Of a stretch of 64,000 bases of DNA, positions 46,398 through 54,854 are shown piece by piece. Every line of letters starts with the position of its first letter. Within the stretch, counting starts at the first letter, position 1. The position numbers and the translations under genes are program-made. Below the pieces are notes generated by a model. It saw only the letters and a program-made list of their open reading frames with translations. It did no database searches and was not told the DNA's origin. The stretch is taken from the NCBI GenBank assembly GCA_029259745.1, contig JAJDEO010000042.1, positions 1 to 64,000 on the forward strand. Direction: 5' to 3'. Source of the stretch: Planctomycetota bacterium (GTDB taxonomy: Bacteria; Planctomycetota; B15-G4).

Positions 46398-46943
46398 ATG
46401 ACCGAGATCCCCCATTGGCCCCTGCTGGCGACCGAACAGCTCGCCGACTGCAAGGTCTTCACCGTCAGTCGCACGACGGTCCGCTCGCCCCGCACGGGCG
46501 ACACGCACCCCTTCTTCCGCATCGACTCGACGCCGTGGGTCAACATCATCGCACTCACGCCGGACCAGGACGTCGTCATGGTGCGGCAGTTTCGCCATGG
46601 ACCGCGCGAGGTCACGCTCGAGATTCCCGGCGGCATGGTCGACGCGGGTGAGGATCCCGGCGCCGCGGCGCTGCGCGAGCTGCTGGAGGAAACCGGCTAC
46701 AGCGCCGCGCGAGCCCGCCAGATCGGCGTCGTCAACCCCAACCCCGCGCTCTTCGGTAACAGCTGCTTCACCTTCCTTGCCGAGGGCGCCGAGCGCGTGG
46801 CCGACATCCACAACGACGGCACCGAGCACACCGAAGTGGAGCTCGTGCCGCTGGCGGACGTGCCGTCACGCCTCGCGGGCGGAGACATCGATCACGCGCT
46901 CGTCGTCGCGGCGTTTCTCTGGCATCGACTTGCCGCCGACTGA
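46398..46943 (+). CDS. NUDIX hydrolase, ADP-ribose pyrophosphatase type
   Basis: 181-residue cytosolic hydrolase of nucleoside-diphosphate derivatives, with the NUDIX box GGMVDAGEDPGAAALRELLEETGY (~75–98; GX5EX7REUXEEXGU). The preceding FRHGPREVTLEIPGG is typical of the ADP-ribose pyrophosphatase group, as is PNPALFGNSCFTFLA. ATG 46398 starts a short PHWPLLATEQL segment that the family shares. It is likely monocistronic, with tRNA-Arg and repeats following. Confidence 0.93.
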   Translation: MTEIPHWPLLATEQLADCKVFTVSRTTVRSPRTGDTHPFFRIDSTPWVNIIALTPDQDVVMVRQFRHGPREVTLEIPGGMVDAGEDPGAAALRELLEETGYSAARARQIGVVNPNPALFGNSCFTFLAEGAERVADIHNDGTEHTEVELVPLADVPSRLAGGDIDHALVVAAFLWHRLAAD

Positions 46944-47327
46944 ACGGGGCGAGGTCTGCGAAGTATTTCGAGACACCCACACCCCACTACCGCTGGTGGG
47001 ATAGTGGCAGGAACCGACTGCCGACCGGTTCATGCACGGAAGGGGCCGTACCACGCACGAAGGTCCTGGCAGCCGGCCCCTGCCGCGCGAAGTTGTAGCG
47101 CATCTGAATCAATGATCAAGAACGCCGTTCCCAGAATGGAACGGGGTTCGGAACGGACGCTGCGCCGCGTCGGCCCATGACGTTCCGTTGAACGTCCGAT
47201 GGCACCCTCCTGCGGTCGCAACGTCCCGCCCCTATTCGTTCTGAGGGGGAATGCGAGCACGTAGCGAAGGCGCGACGGCAGCCATTCGCGCGCCCCTCCT
47301 CGGCGCCAAGTGAGCGGCCCGGGAGCG
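46944..47327. other. Intergenic region rich in possible RNA hairpins
   Basis: 384 bp with no gene. It contains several stem-loops: CCGTTCC–CAGAAT–GGAACGG (47125–47144, perfect 7-bp stem), GGCAG–CCGGCCC–CTGCC (47068–47084) and AGGGGCC/GGCCCCT (47041–47047 with 47075–47081). The last two are mutually exclusive. No T-run follows any of them. I could not match them to a known RNA. Confidence 0.35.
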
Positions 47328-47404
47328 TGGTACACCCGACAGGATTCGAACCTGTGACCTCCTGCTCCGGAGGCAGGCGCTCTATCCAGCTGAGCTACGG
47401 GTGC
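47328..47404 (-). tRNA. tRNA-Arg (anticodon CCG)
   Basis: Cloverleaf on the minus strand: acceptor GCACCCG, D-arm AGCTCAGCTGGATAGAGC, anticodon stem CCTGC/GCAGG with loop CTCCGGA (anticodon CCG), and T-arm ACAGG–TTCGAAT–CCTGT. The 3' side is CGGGTGT, discriminator A and an encoded CCA (47328–47330). The first pair is G1·U72, which is unusual. The long minus-strand frame across it is a tRNA translation artefact. Confidence 0.95.
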
Positions 47405-47483
47405 ACGATTGAGACGCGTGCATGATGCGCGGCTGCTCGGGGTGGTCAAGCGGATTCCAACGTCGTTGGGACGAGTCGTCGAG

Positions 47484-47507
47484 GCGCGGCGTTGTTGCAC
47501 GAATCGA
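47484..47507 (+). repeat. Dispersed intergenic repeat, copy B1
   Basis: A 24-bp stretch (GCGCGGCGTTGTTGCACGAA followed by TCGA) is identical to 49869–49892. Module A (GCATGATGCGCGG…GCGGATTCCA, 47420–47459) lies just before it and has a diverged copy at 50116–50149. Both are intergenic, outside coding sequence. Confidence 0.7.
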
Positions 47508-47805
47508 AATGGCGCGACAGCCTCCACGTCCGCACGCACGCTGCTCGCGATGGCCGAGATCCCGGCGCCCGTGTGGGATAGCCCGTAACCCGCCCGCGAC
47601 GCTCCCGAACAGAACGCGGTCGCGCGTCGATACAGCCCGATGGCAGCGTGCCTAAGGTGCCCTTGGCGGATCGCGGGGACTCGGTTACCGTCGACGTAAA
47701 CCCATGGTGGCAAACCCGGGTTGTTCATGGACGATCGTCACACGAGGTCGCAGCTGGGCCTTGCTGCCAAAGGCGAAGCGAGGGTTCTGACCGGAGGCGC
47801 CTTGG

Positions 47806-49869
47806 ATGTCCACGAAACTCCCGCGCGCGCTCTGCTTCATGACCCTCGTCCTTGGTCTCGGCGCGTTGGCGTCCACGATCGAAGCCCAGGATCTGCAACC
47901 CGGGCGCAACTATCCCGCCGCAACGGCCGCGCTCGGCACCGACAAGACTCAGGAGTTCGACGTGGGCGACGTCGACCTCGACGTGCTGTCCGGCAACGGC
48001 GCGCACGGGTGCTTCTGCATCGACCGCATCTTCATCAACCAAGGCGGGATGCAGGGCGGCCAGCAAGGCACCTTCGTGGACGAGACGGACACGCGCTTCG
48101 CCGGCTTCCCGGCTGAGAAGGGGCGCGACATCGAGTTCGTCGACTATGACCTCGACGGCGACCTCGACGTGTTCGTCTCGAACCGCGGGTCGAACGTCGT
48201 CTCCGTGCCCTCGCGCTTCTACACGAACCTCGGGGGCCAGCAGGGAGGAACGATCGGCTTCTTCGTCGAGGAGACCGAGCAGCGTTGGGGCACGCTCGTC
48301 TCGGTGGACGCCGACGACCAGGTGCTCGGCGGTGATGTCGGGCCATTCTACGACGACAACCGCGACGCCGACTTCGGCGATCTCGATCTCGACGGCGATC
48401 CCGACCTCTTCCTATCCGCCCAGGGCCCGAACTTCAACGGGACGTCGAAGACGCGCGTGTTCCTCAACGACGGCACCGGCGTCTTCCACGAGCTCTGGCC
48501 GTGGGCCGACGCCGCGGCAGACGTCCAGCTGCACGCGATCGAGAGCCAGATCGTAGATCTCGACGGCGATCTCGACCTTGACGCCGTCGTGTCGAGCCGC
48601 GATTCCCAGTCCCGCGCCTACGTGAACAACCTGATCGGAGGCCCGACCTCCTCGGCCTTCGAAGACGTGACGCAGTCGGCGCTGCTCGCCAACGGCGCCG
48701 TGCAGTCGGGCAACAGTTCCTATGGCGTCGAGATCATCGACGCCGACCGCGACGACGATTTCGATCTCTGGATGGTGAACTACGACTCGTTCGCCGACCG
48801 CCTGCTCGAGAACCTGGCCCCCGGCGGCGTGCACGGGCTCGCGTTCACCGAGCAAGTAACGTGGATCGAGAACCTGCCAAACGTCGACAACGAGGGAGCG
48901 TCGGTCGTCGATTACGACAACGACGGCGACCTCGACATGTTCATCCCCAACTTCAGCGGCACGAACTTCATCTACCGCAACCGCTCGGCGAACGGTGGTC
49001 CGGTCGGGTTCACGCGGACGGGGGTCGGGGCCGAGCCACCGGAGACGCCGGCCTCGCTGAACGGTGGCACGACGCTCGACGGGGAAGCGGCGGACCTCGA
49101 CGGGGATGGCGACCTGGACCTGCTGCTCGCGAATGACGGCAACCAGCAAAACCGCGTCTGGTTCAACGAGCTCGGTGAGGCCGACACGCACGCACCGACG
49201 GTCGTCGCGGTGGAGTCGGTGGCCGACCGACCGATCGGATTCGATGCGCGCGTGGTCGCCCAGGTCCGCGACAACGAGCCCTGGGCGATCATCGCGTTTC
49301 ACGCCGTCGAACTGTTGTATTCCGTCGACGGTGGCCCGACGCAGTCGGTAGCCATGACGTCGGCCGGGGGTCAGCAGTTCGTCGGATTTCTTCCAGGAAA
49401 CGCCGCGGGCACGGTCGACTACGCCGTGCAGGTGATCGACGGTGCGGGCAATGTCGGTGTGTCGAGCAGCCAGCAGTTCGTGCAGGGGTTGCCGACGCCG
49501 TGGGAGAACCTCGGCTTCGCCCACCCCGGCACGAACGGTGCGCCGCGCTTCGAGGGACGTGGCTTGATCGTGGCGGGGACGTCCGGCGAGTTGCGCTTGA
49601 CGAGCGCTGCGCCACACCGAGCCGCCGTGCTCTTCATCGGGCTCGGCGCGGGTGCGGTCCCATTCAAGGGCGGGACCTTCGTGCCGATCCCGCTGCTCGC
49701 CAATCAGACGCTACAGGCCGATCCGTGGGGTCGCGTCACGCTGGCGTGGGCGTCGTGGCCGGCCGGTCTCGCGCCGGGCACCGAGCTGGTGATGCAGGTC
49801 TGGATCGACGACCCGGCCGCCAGCAAAGGCGTTGCGGGTAGCAACGCGGTGCGCGCAGTGACGCCGTAG
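47806..49869 (+). CDS. Secreted FG-GAP/VCBS-repeat protein with shared C-terminal module
   Basis: 687-residue protein with signal peptide (TLVLGLGALASTIEAQ). The central ~450 residues contain repeated calcium-binding DxDxDGDxD motifs, for example VDYDLDGDLDVF, GDLDLDGDPDLF, VDLDGDLDLDAVV, VDYDNDGDLDMF and ADLDGDGDLDLLL. This is an integrin-like FG-GAP beta propeller. An Ig-like domain (~465–565) precedes a C-terminal module (PFKGGTFVPIPLL … WPAGLAPGTELVMQVW … KGVAGSNAVR) shared with the 290-residue secreted protein at 37.6–38.5 kb. GGAGG at 47792–47796 supports ATG 47806. It probably acts in adhesion or surface display. Confidence 0.9.
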   Translation: MSTKLPRALCFMTLVLGLGALASTIEAQDLQPGRNYPAATAALGTDKTQEFDVGDVDLDVLSGNGAHGCFCIDRIFINQGGMQGGQQGTFVDETDTRFAGFPAEKGRDIEFVDYDLDGDLDVFVSNRGSNVVSVPSRFYTNLGGQQGGTIGFFVEETEQRWGTLVSVDADDQVLGGDVGPFYDDNRDADFGDLDLDGDPDLFLSAQGPNFNGTSKTRVFLNDGTGVFHELWPWADAAADVQLHAIESQIVDLDGDLDLDAVVSSRDSQSRAYVNNLIGGPTSSAFEDVTQSALLANGAVQSGNSSYGVEIIDADRDDDFDLWMVNYDSFADRLLENLAPGGVHGLAFTEQVTWIENLPNVDNEGASVVDYDNDGDLDMFIPNFSGTNFIYRNRSANGGPVGFTRTGVGAEPPETPASLNGGTTLDGEAADLDGDGDLDLLLANDGNQQNRVWFNELGEADTHAPTVVAVESVADRPIGFDARVVAQVRDNEPWAIIAFHAVELLYSVDGGPTQSVAMTSAGGQQFVGFLPGNAAGTVDYAVQVIDGAGNVGVSSSQQFVQGLPTPWENLGFAHPGTNGAPRFEGRGLIVAGTSGELRLTSAAPHRAAVLFIGLGAGAVPFKGGTFVPIPLLANQTLQADPWGRVTLAWASWPAGLAPGTELVMQVWIDDPAASKGVAGSNAVRAVTP

Positions 49870-50316
49870 CGCGGCGTTGTTGCACGAATCGAGATGCGGC
49901 AGGAGCCTCTCCAACCTGTTCACGGGGAGCTGCTTTGAACTTCCCTTCCTCGCCTGCGCGCAGCGGCGGGTCCGTCTCGACGAATCCACAGATGCGCCTG
50001 CGTTTCCCCACCCGTTTCCCCACCCGTTTCCCCACTCTGCGAGAACGACTGGGCACGCACCGCCCATCCGAAGCAGTTCTTCAACACACTGCGACGTGTG
50101 CCCGAATGAGACGTGTGCATGAACCGCGGACACCCCAGGCGGTCAGGCGGATTCCAGGCCTCGACCGGGCACGGGGCAGAGACGCCGCTATCGTTGAGAG
50201 GGTAGGACGCTCAAGTCTGCGACGCCGTCGCGTCGACGGCAGCACAGCGCCCGCGCCGGCGACGAGTACCTCTACCTCCCGACCGGCTCGTCGCTCCTCA
50301 TCTCTCCCTTGTCCTG
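49870..50316. other. Intergenic region with repeat modules
   Basis: 447 bp with no gene. It holds copy B2 of the 24-bp repeat (49869–49892), a sequence like the 14.4-kb element (CTCGACGAATCCAC, 49976–49989), a 12-bp tandem repeat (50001–50035) and module A2 (50116–50149). Short frames on the minus strand are repeat-derived. The promoter of the protease gene should lie near its right end. Confidence 0.6.
50001..50035 (+). repeat. 12-bp tandem repeat, 2.9 copies
   Basis: Three consecutive units of CGTTTCCCCACC, the last missing one base, with no mismatches. They are not spaced like a CRISPR array. Confidence 0.9.
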
Positions 50317-52707
50317 GTGTCTCCCGTGTCGGCTTCGTTGCTCACTTCGTTGGCGCTGGCCGTCTCGCTGCTCGGCGCCTCGCAGACCGCGGCTCAGGCG
50401 TTGGTCGAGCCGAACCTCGTGACGGCGATCGAGTCGGCGGCGAGCGACGAACTCCTCGAGGTGATCGTGACGCTGACGGAGCCGCTCGCGTCGTCCACGC
50501 TCGAGGCGCGACACGGCCAGCTCCCGCTGCACGAACGCCGCGCCGCCGTCGTCGACGACCTGCGCGCACACTTCGCCGAACCGCGAGCTGCCCTCGCTGA
50601 CGTCCTCGACGGCCCCGGCGTCGTCCGCGCCCGCGACCTGTGGGTCGGACACGCCGTTGTCCTCGAAGCCACGCCCGACGTGCTCGAGACACTCGCCGGC
50701 CACCCGCGCGTGTCACGCATGCACCTCGTCTCGCGCCCGCCCCTGACGTCGATCCAAGACGTCGCACCCGCGCCGACACCGGCCCCCGCCACGGCGACCT
50801 TCCCGTTCTTCGATGACTTCGACTCCGGCGTGCTCGGCCCCGCCTGGACCGTCAACGCGACGGGCAGCGGCTCGGCCATCGTCACGACCGACTTCGATCC
50901 GCGCGGCACGCACCACGTCGTGCTGGGCTGCAACAACTCCGACTCGACCGTGCAGCTCACCGTCGAGCTCGACCTCGCGGGACAGACCGACGTCGGCCTG
51001 CGCTTCCGCTTCAAGGAGTTCGACGACGAGGACAACCCCGAAGATGCCGTGCTCGTCTCCGACGACGGCGTCAACTTCGTCGAACTGATTTCGTTGCAAG
51101 GCGGACCGCAGCAGTACGAGGCCCGCTTCGTCGACCTCGACGAGGCCGTCGGTCCGCTGGGGCTTTCGCTGACCTCGACGTTCTTCGTGCGCTTCCAGTG
51201 GCGGGACAACATCCAGGTGCCCTTCGACGGTTTCGCGTTCGACGAGATCGAGATCGCTCCCGGCGTCGGAGTTCCGCCGCCCGCCGACGTCCCCGCGAAC
51301 ATCAGCGCGCTCGGGGCGACGAAGCTCTGGGAGATCGGCATCGACGGCAGCGGCGTGCTCGTCGGGTCGATCGATGGCGGCGTCGCCCTGACGCACCCCG
51401 ACATCGAAGGCGCGCTGTGGAACAACCCCGGTGAGATCCCCGGCAACGGCATCGACGACGACGCCAACGGCTACGTCGACGACATCGTCGGCTACGACTT
51501 CATCGACGACGACGGCGACCCGGCGACGGGACCGAGCGACGACCACGGCACGAACTCCGCGGGGCTGATCATCGGCGACGGCACGGCCGGCACGGCCACC
51601 GGCATGGCGCCCGGCGCGACGCTCGTCGTCACGGAGGTCGGCACCGAAGCCGAGTACATGCTGGCCCAGCAGTACCTCATCGCGGTCGGCGTCGACGTCA
51701 TCACGTCGAGCTACTCGTTCAAGTGGCCCGACCGCCCCGACTACGCGCTGTTCCGCACGATCACGGACGTCGAACGCGTCGCCGGCATCATCCACAGCAA
51801 CTCGGTCGGCAACCAAGGCCTGCAAGCGCCGACGACGCACCCGTTGCCCTTCAACATCTCGGCGCCGGGCAACGGCCCCTCGCCCTTCGCCCATCCCGAC
51901 CTCGAACCAGGCGGACGCTCGTCGCTCATGGCCGTCGGCGGGATCACGCTGCCCGGCGACGCGGCCTACAACCTCGGCGGCATCGGCCCGGCGGCGTGGG
52001 AAGACATGACGCTCTACGACGCGGCCTGGCCCCACGCGCAGAATCCGTTCTTCTTCGACTACCCGTTCGGCGGATTCGGCGGCGGGCTTCCCGGCCTGAT
52101 CAAGCCCGACATCGTCACGTACACGGGCGGCGTCACGACAACGGGCATCCCCGGCCCGCTGGGGCTCTACGACACCTACAGCGGGACCTCGGCTGCGGCG
52201 CCACAGCTCGGAGGCGCGCTGGCGCTGCTCCGTCAGGTCCAGCCGCTCGCCGAGCCGCGTCACCTCGCGGCCGCGATCGAGTTGTCGGCCGTCGACCTCG
52301 GCGCGCCCGGCAAGGACAACCAGTTCGGCGCCGGCAAGCTCGCTGTCTTCGACGCAGGCCGCCGGCTGCTCGTGCTCACGCGCGCGACGTCGCCGGCCGT
52401 GCAGGTCGGACAGACGCTGAGCCTCGACGTGCGCGGCGAACCCGGCGCGCTGGCCTTCGGCTACGTCGGCATCGAGATCGTCGATGGCCCGAGCGCATTC
52501 AACCTCACGGCGCCGTTCGTCTCGCTCCCCGTGCTGCCGTTCGACGGCACAGGCGCACTGACGATGAACCTGCCCGTCCCCGTGATCCCCGGCCTTGCCG
52601 GCCTGACGGTGTGGTTCCAGTTCGGCTCAGCCCCCGGCGCCTTCAAGGACGACTGGAGCGGCGGCCCGGTGATCAGCGTCCCCGAGGGCGTCGCGCTGCT
52701 GCCGTAG
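50317..52707 (+). CDS. Secreted subtilisin-like serine protease (S8 family)
   Basis: 796-residue protease with a GTG start (50317, GTG 50326 also possible) and a signal peptide ending QTAAQA. An inhibitor-like prodomain (~30–145) is followed by a MAM/jelly-roll-like insertion (~160–325, FPFFDDFDSGVLGPAW). The catalytic domain has Asp353 in GSIDGGVALTHPD, His410 in DDHGTNSAG, oxyanion Asn in HSNSVGNQ and Ser625 in YSGTSAAAP. A C-terminal module (~690–796) rich in VWFQFGSAPG resembles those of the other secreted proteins here. It probably degrades extracellular proteins. Substrates are unknown. Confidence 0.93.
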   Translation: MSPVSASLLTSLALAVSLLGASQTAAQALVEPNLVTAIESAASDELLEVIVTLTEPLASSTLEARHGQLPLHERRAAVVDDLRAHFAEPRAALADVLDGPGVVRARDLWVGHAVVLEATPDVLETLAGHPRVSRMHLVSRPPLTSIQDVAPAPTPAPATATFPFFDDFDSGVLGPAWTVNATGSGSAIVTTDFDPRGTHHVVLGCNNSDSTVQLTVELDLAGQTDVGLRFRFKEFDDEDNPEDAVLVSDDGVNFVELISLQGGPQQYEARFVDLDEAVGPLGLSLTSTFFVRFQWRDNIQVPFDGFAFDEIEIAPGVGVPPPADVPANISALGATKLWEIGIDGSGVLVGSIDGGVALTHPDIEGALWNNPGEIPGNGIDDDANGYVDDIVGYDFIDDDGDPATGPSDDHGTNSAGLIIGDGTAGTATGMAPGATLVVTEVGTEAEYMLAQQYLIAVGVDVITSSYSFKWPDRPDYALFRTITDVERVAGIIHSNSVGNQGLQAPTTHPLPFNISAPGNGPSPFAHPDLEPGGRSSLMAVGGITLPGDAAYNLGGIGPAAWEDMTLYDAAWPHAQNPFFFDYPFGGFGGGLPGLIKPDIVTYTGGVTTTGIPGPLGLYDTYSGTSAAAPQLGGALALLRQVQPLAEPRHLAAAIELSAVDLGAPGKDNQFGAGKLAVFDAGRRLLVLTRATSPAVQVGQTLSLDVRGEPGALAFGYVGIEIVDGPSAFNLTAPFVSLPVLPFDGTGALTMNLPVPVIPGLAGLTVWFQFGSAPGAFKDDWSGGPVISVPEGVALLP

Positions 52708-52728
52708 TTGGTACCGCGCGCGTCTCGT

Positions 52729-53202
52729 TCAGCGCCCGTGGAGCTTGTATCGCAGGGGGAGACTCACCTTCCACGCCTCCGTTGCGTCTCGACGAAACGG
52801 GACCTCGATGTGCCCGTCGTAGCCGGCCACGTTGAGCACCATCGTTCCGACCGCATCCGCCATCGATCCCATCGCGTACTGGAAGTCGTCGATGTCGGCG
52901 TGCGGCACCATGCGCTGAAACCGCAGCATCTCGGAGTCGACGAGATGGCGCGTGTCCTCGTGCACGTGGAGCGCCGATTCCTCGCGGTCGCTTTGGTTGA
53001 AGGCCGCGAGCAAGCGCATGAACACTTCTGCGTTTTCGGGGGGAGCTGCGGCGAGTCCGAAGCCCGACGGCATCACGGCGGGCCCGCGCACGCCACGGTA
53101 GGACACATGGACGGCGAAGGCGGCGCCGATGAGAAGCGCAAGACCGAGACCGATCGCAGCGTATCTCGTCACATCAGACCTCGGAGAGCTCGCACGGCTC
53201 AT
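52729..53202 (-). CDS. Small membrane-anchored protein of unknown function
   Basis: 157-residue protein with one N-terminal transmembrane helix (YAAIGLGLALLIGAAFAV, ~14–31). The rest is soluble, with a mid-region SEMLRFQRMVPHADIDDFQYAMGSM and a beta-rich end VEVPFRRDATEAWKVSLPLRYKLHGR-like strand pair. I do not recognise a family. It is 63 bp downstream of the AlkD-like gene on the same strand and convergent with the protease, so it may be cotranscribed with the ArsR operon. Confidence 0.65.
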   Translation of the reverse strand: MSRASSPRSDVTRYAAIGLGLALLIGAAFAVHVSYRGVRGPAVMPSGFGLAAAPPENAEVFMRLLAAFNQSDREESALHVHEDTRHLVDSEMLRFQRMVPHADIDDFQYAMGSMADAVGTMVLNVAGYDGHIEVPFRRDATEAWKVSLPLRYKLHGR

Positions 53203-53265
53203 GGTCAGCAGCCTACCGCGTCGCCGCTCGGACGCTCCACCGTGCCTCGCGGCGGGCGGCGTGGC

Positions 53266-53958
53266 TCAGGCGAGAGGCTTGCGAACGGCCGCGCTCGTCA
53301 GCTCGCGGCGTGCGTGGTTTCCGATCCAACGGGCCGTGTCGTCGTCGGATGCAGCGAGACGGTCGCACGTCTCGACGGCGGCGGCGTTGAGTGCCTGGTT
53401 GCGTTTGCCCGTCGCGCGCAGCGCCATGTCCACGGCCTTCTTGACGAAGTGACGCTCGTCGGTGGCCGCGCGTTCGACGAGCGCGAGCGCGTCGACGAAG
53501 CGTTCGTTCGGCGCATCCTTGTCATGCACGCTCAGAGCCCAGAGCAGCGCGAACGCCGCGCGCTTCGTGAACTCCGGCTTCGCGCGCGACCACTGATCCA
53601 CCTTCTTCCAGGCGTGCGCCGTGCGGTCGAAGAGATGGAAGCAGACCGTGTCGACGATCGCCCAGTTGTCGAAGTCGGCGGCCCACGCATTCATCTGCGA
53701 GAGCGTGACGCGCGCAGGCTCAGCGACGAACGCGGCAAGCGTCTGGGCTTCGTAGCGCCCCGTGTCCCAGAGTTGCAGCGCGAGGTCGTGGTGCTTGCCG
53801 AGCGTCTTCGCGTGGCTCTTCAGCTCCCCCATCGCGATGCCGTATGGCTTCGGTGCCGTGATGCCATAGCGCTCGAGCTCCGCGACCTGCTTCTTCGTGC
53901 CCGTCCTCTCGAGCCAACGCAAGACATCACGCACGTCGCTCGGCGCACGTCCGGTCAT
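53266..53958 (-). CDS. AlkD-like DNA alkylation repair protein
   Basis: 230-residue all-helical HEAT-repeat protein of the DNA alkylation repair (AlkD) family. Recognisable parts are RYGITAPKPYGIAMGELKSHAK at the N-terminus, DNWAIVDTVCFHLFDR in the middle (the DW.DL-like active segment) and DERHFVKKAVDMALRATGKRN near the end. Such proteins excise alkylated bases such as 3-methyladenine and 7-methylguanine. The ATG at 53958 overlaps the upstream SRPBCC stop by 4 nt, so it is translationally coupled to an ArsR–SRPBCC pair. AlkD activity itself is inferred from fold. Confidence 0.85.
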   Translation of the reverse strand: MTGRAPSDVRDVLRWLERTGTKKQVAELERYGITAPKPYGIAMGELKSHAKTLGKHHDLALQLWDTGRYEAQTLAAFVAEPARVTLSQMNAWAADFDNWAIVDTVCFHLFDRTAHAWKKVDQWSRAKPEFTKRAAFALLWALSVHDKDAPNERFVDALALVERAATDERHFVKKAVDMALRATGKRNQALNAAAVETCDRLAASDDDTARWIGNHARRELTSAAVRKPLA

Positions 53959-54437
53959 TCTTGCGACTCGAGCAAGTCATCAAGAACGGCGTAGCCTGCA
54001 CGAACGCCGTGCTGCATGGGCGAGTTGAGCACGCCGTCGCGCGCCTCGCGCGATGCGTAGTGAATCGTGATCCGCGACCGCGTTGCCGCCGCGTCGATCT
54101 CCTCGAGGACATGCGTGATCAGCGCCTCGCCTTCATACCAAGCATCGTCGAACACCTCCGTGCAGACGACCAGCTCCGGCGCGCGGATCGTCTGGTAGAC
54201 ACCCCGAACGCCCATCCGAGTTCCGTCGCGCAGCTCCCACACGTAGCGATAACCGCCGCCCTCGCGCAGGTCGATCTCGCAGACGGGCATCGTCATGCCG
54301 TCGAAGATACCGAGCCATCGAGAGAGGAGTTCGGGGCGCGTCCAGGCATCGAACACCCGCTCACGCGGTGCATCGAAGACGCGCGTCATCACAAGTTCGA
54401 GTTCGCCCAGCGGCTCGATCGTCAGTGCATGCGTCAT
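53955..54437 (-). CDS. SRPBCC / AHSA1-like protein
   Basis: 160-residue START-like fold protein of the AHSA1/SRPBCC group. It has the opening strand RVFDAPRERVFDAWTRPELLSRWLGIFD, the middle DLREGGGYRYVWELRDG and YQTIRAPELVVCTEVFD, and a closing ITHVLEEIDAAATRSRITIHYASREARD. Such proteins bind a hydrophobic ligand. They very often sit beside an ArsR-type repressor, as here, 6 bp after it. The ligand is not known. Its stop overlaps the AlkD-like start. Confidence 0.9.
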   Translation of the reverse strand: MTHALTIEPLGELELVMTRVFDAPRERVFDAWTRPELLSRWLGIFDGMTMPVCEIDLREGGGYRYVWELRDGTRMGVRGVYQTIRAPELVVCTEVFDDAWYEGEALITHVLEEIDAAATRSRITIHYASREARDGVLNSPMQHGVRAGYAVLDDLLESQE

Positions 54438-54443
54438 CGTGTG

Positions 54444-54788
54444 TCATTCCTCATCAGCAGGTGTCCTGGTCGTCGGCTCGGCAAGCAGTTCATCGAGGCG
54501 CGCGAAGTTGCCTTCCCACAGCTCGCGGAAGCGCCCCAGCCACTCGGAGACTTCGGCGAGCGGCTTGGGGCGCAAAGCACACGGACGCCACTGGGCATCA
54601 CGCGTGCGCTCGATGAGTGCCGCGTGCTCCAACACCTTCAGGTGTCGAGAGACGCTCGGAAGACTGATCGGGAAGGGTTCGGCCAGCTCGGTGACCGTCG
54701 CCGTCCCACTCCGCAGGCGTTCGAGGATTGCCCGACGCGTGGGATCGGCGAGCGCCGAGAGCGTCGTCGTGAGTGCGTCGTCTTGCAT
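54444..54788 (-). CDS. ArsR-family transcriptional regulator
   Basis: 114-residue winged-helix repressor. The helix-turn-helix is LADPTRRAILERLRSG followed by TVTELAEPFPISLPSVSRHLKVLEHAALIERTRD, the standard ArsR core. There are no cysteine pairs of the metal-sensing ArsR type, so it belongs to the metal-independent group common next to SRPBCC genes. It probably represses its own operon. A possible operator lies just upstream. Confidence 0.93.
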   Translation of the reverse strand: MQDDALTTTLSALADPTRRAILERLRSGTATVTELAEPFPISLPSVSRHLKVLEHAALIERTRDAQWRPCALRPKPLAEVSEWLGRFRELWEGNFARLDELLAEPTTRTPADEE

Positions 54789-54840
54789 GCCATTCTTGTA
54801 CTTAGCTAACTCACTAATAACAAGAGGAAACCGCTCAGCG
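54789..54840 (-). promoter_or_regulatory. Likely promoter/operator of the ArsR operon
   Basis: The only AT-rich stretch in this region. An imperfect 12-bp dyad ACTTAGCTAACT (54800–54811, core TTAGCTAA) lies 12 bp upstream of the start. On the minus strand TTGTTA (54816–54821 complement) and TACAAG about 17 bp later could serve as -35 and -10, placing the dyad between them. Confidence 0.45.
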
Positions 54841-54854
54841 GGGAGGCACGCCCG

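Noticed and set aside
47030..47728. 232-codon minus-strand frame
   Set aside because: It runs through tRNA-Arg; the peptide [16 protein letters not shown] is a well-known tRNA translation artefact.
50001..50035. Possible CRISPR array
   Set aside because: Units are 12 bp with no spacers and no cas genes nearby, so it is a simple tandem repeat.
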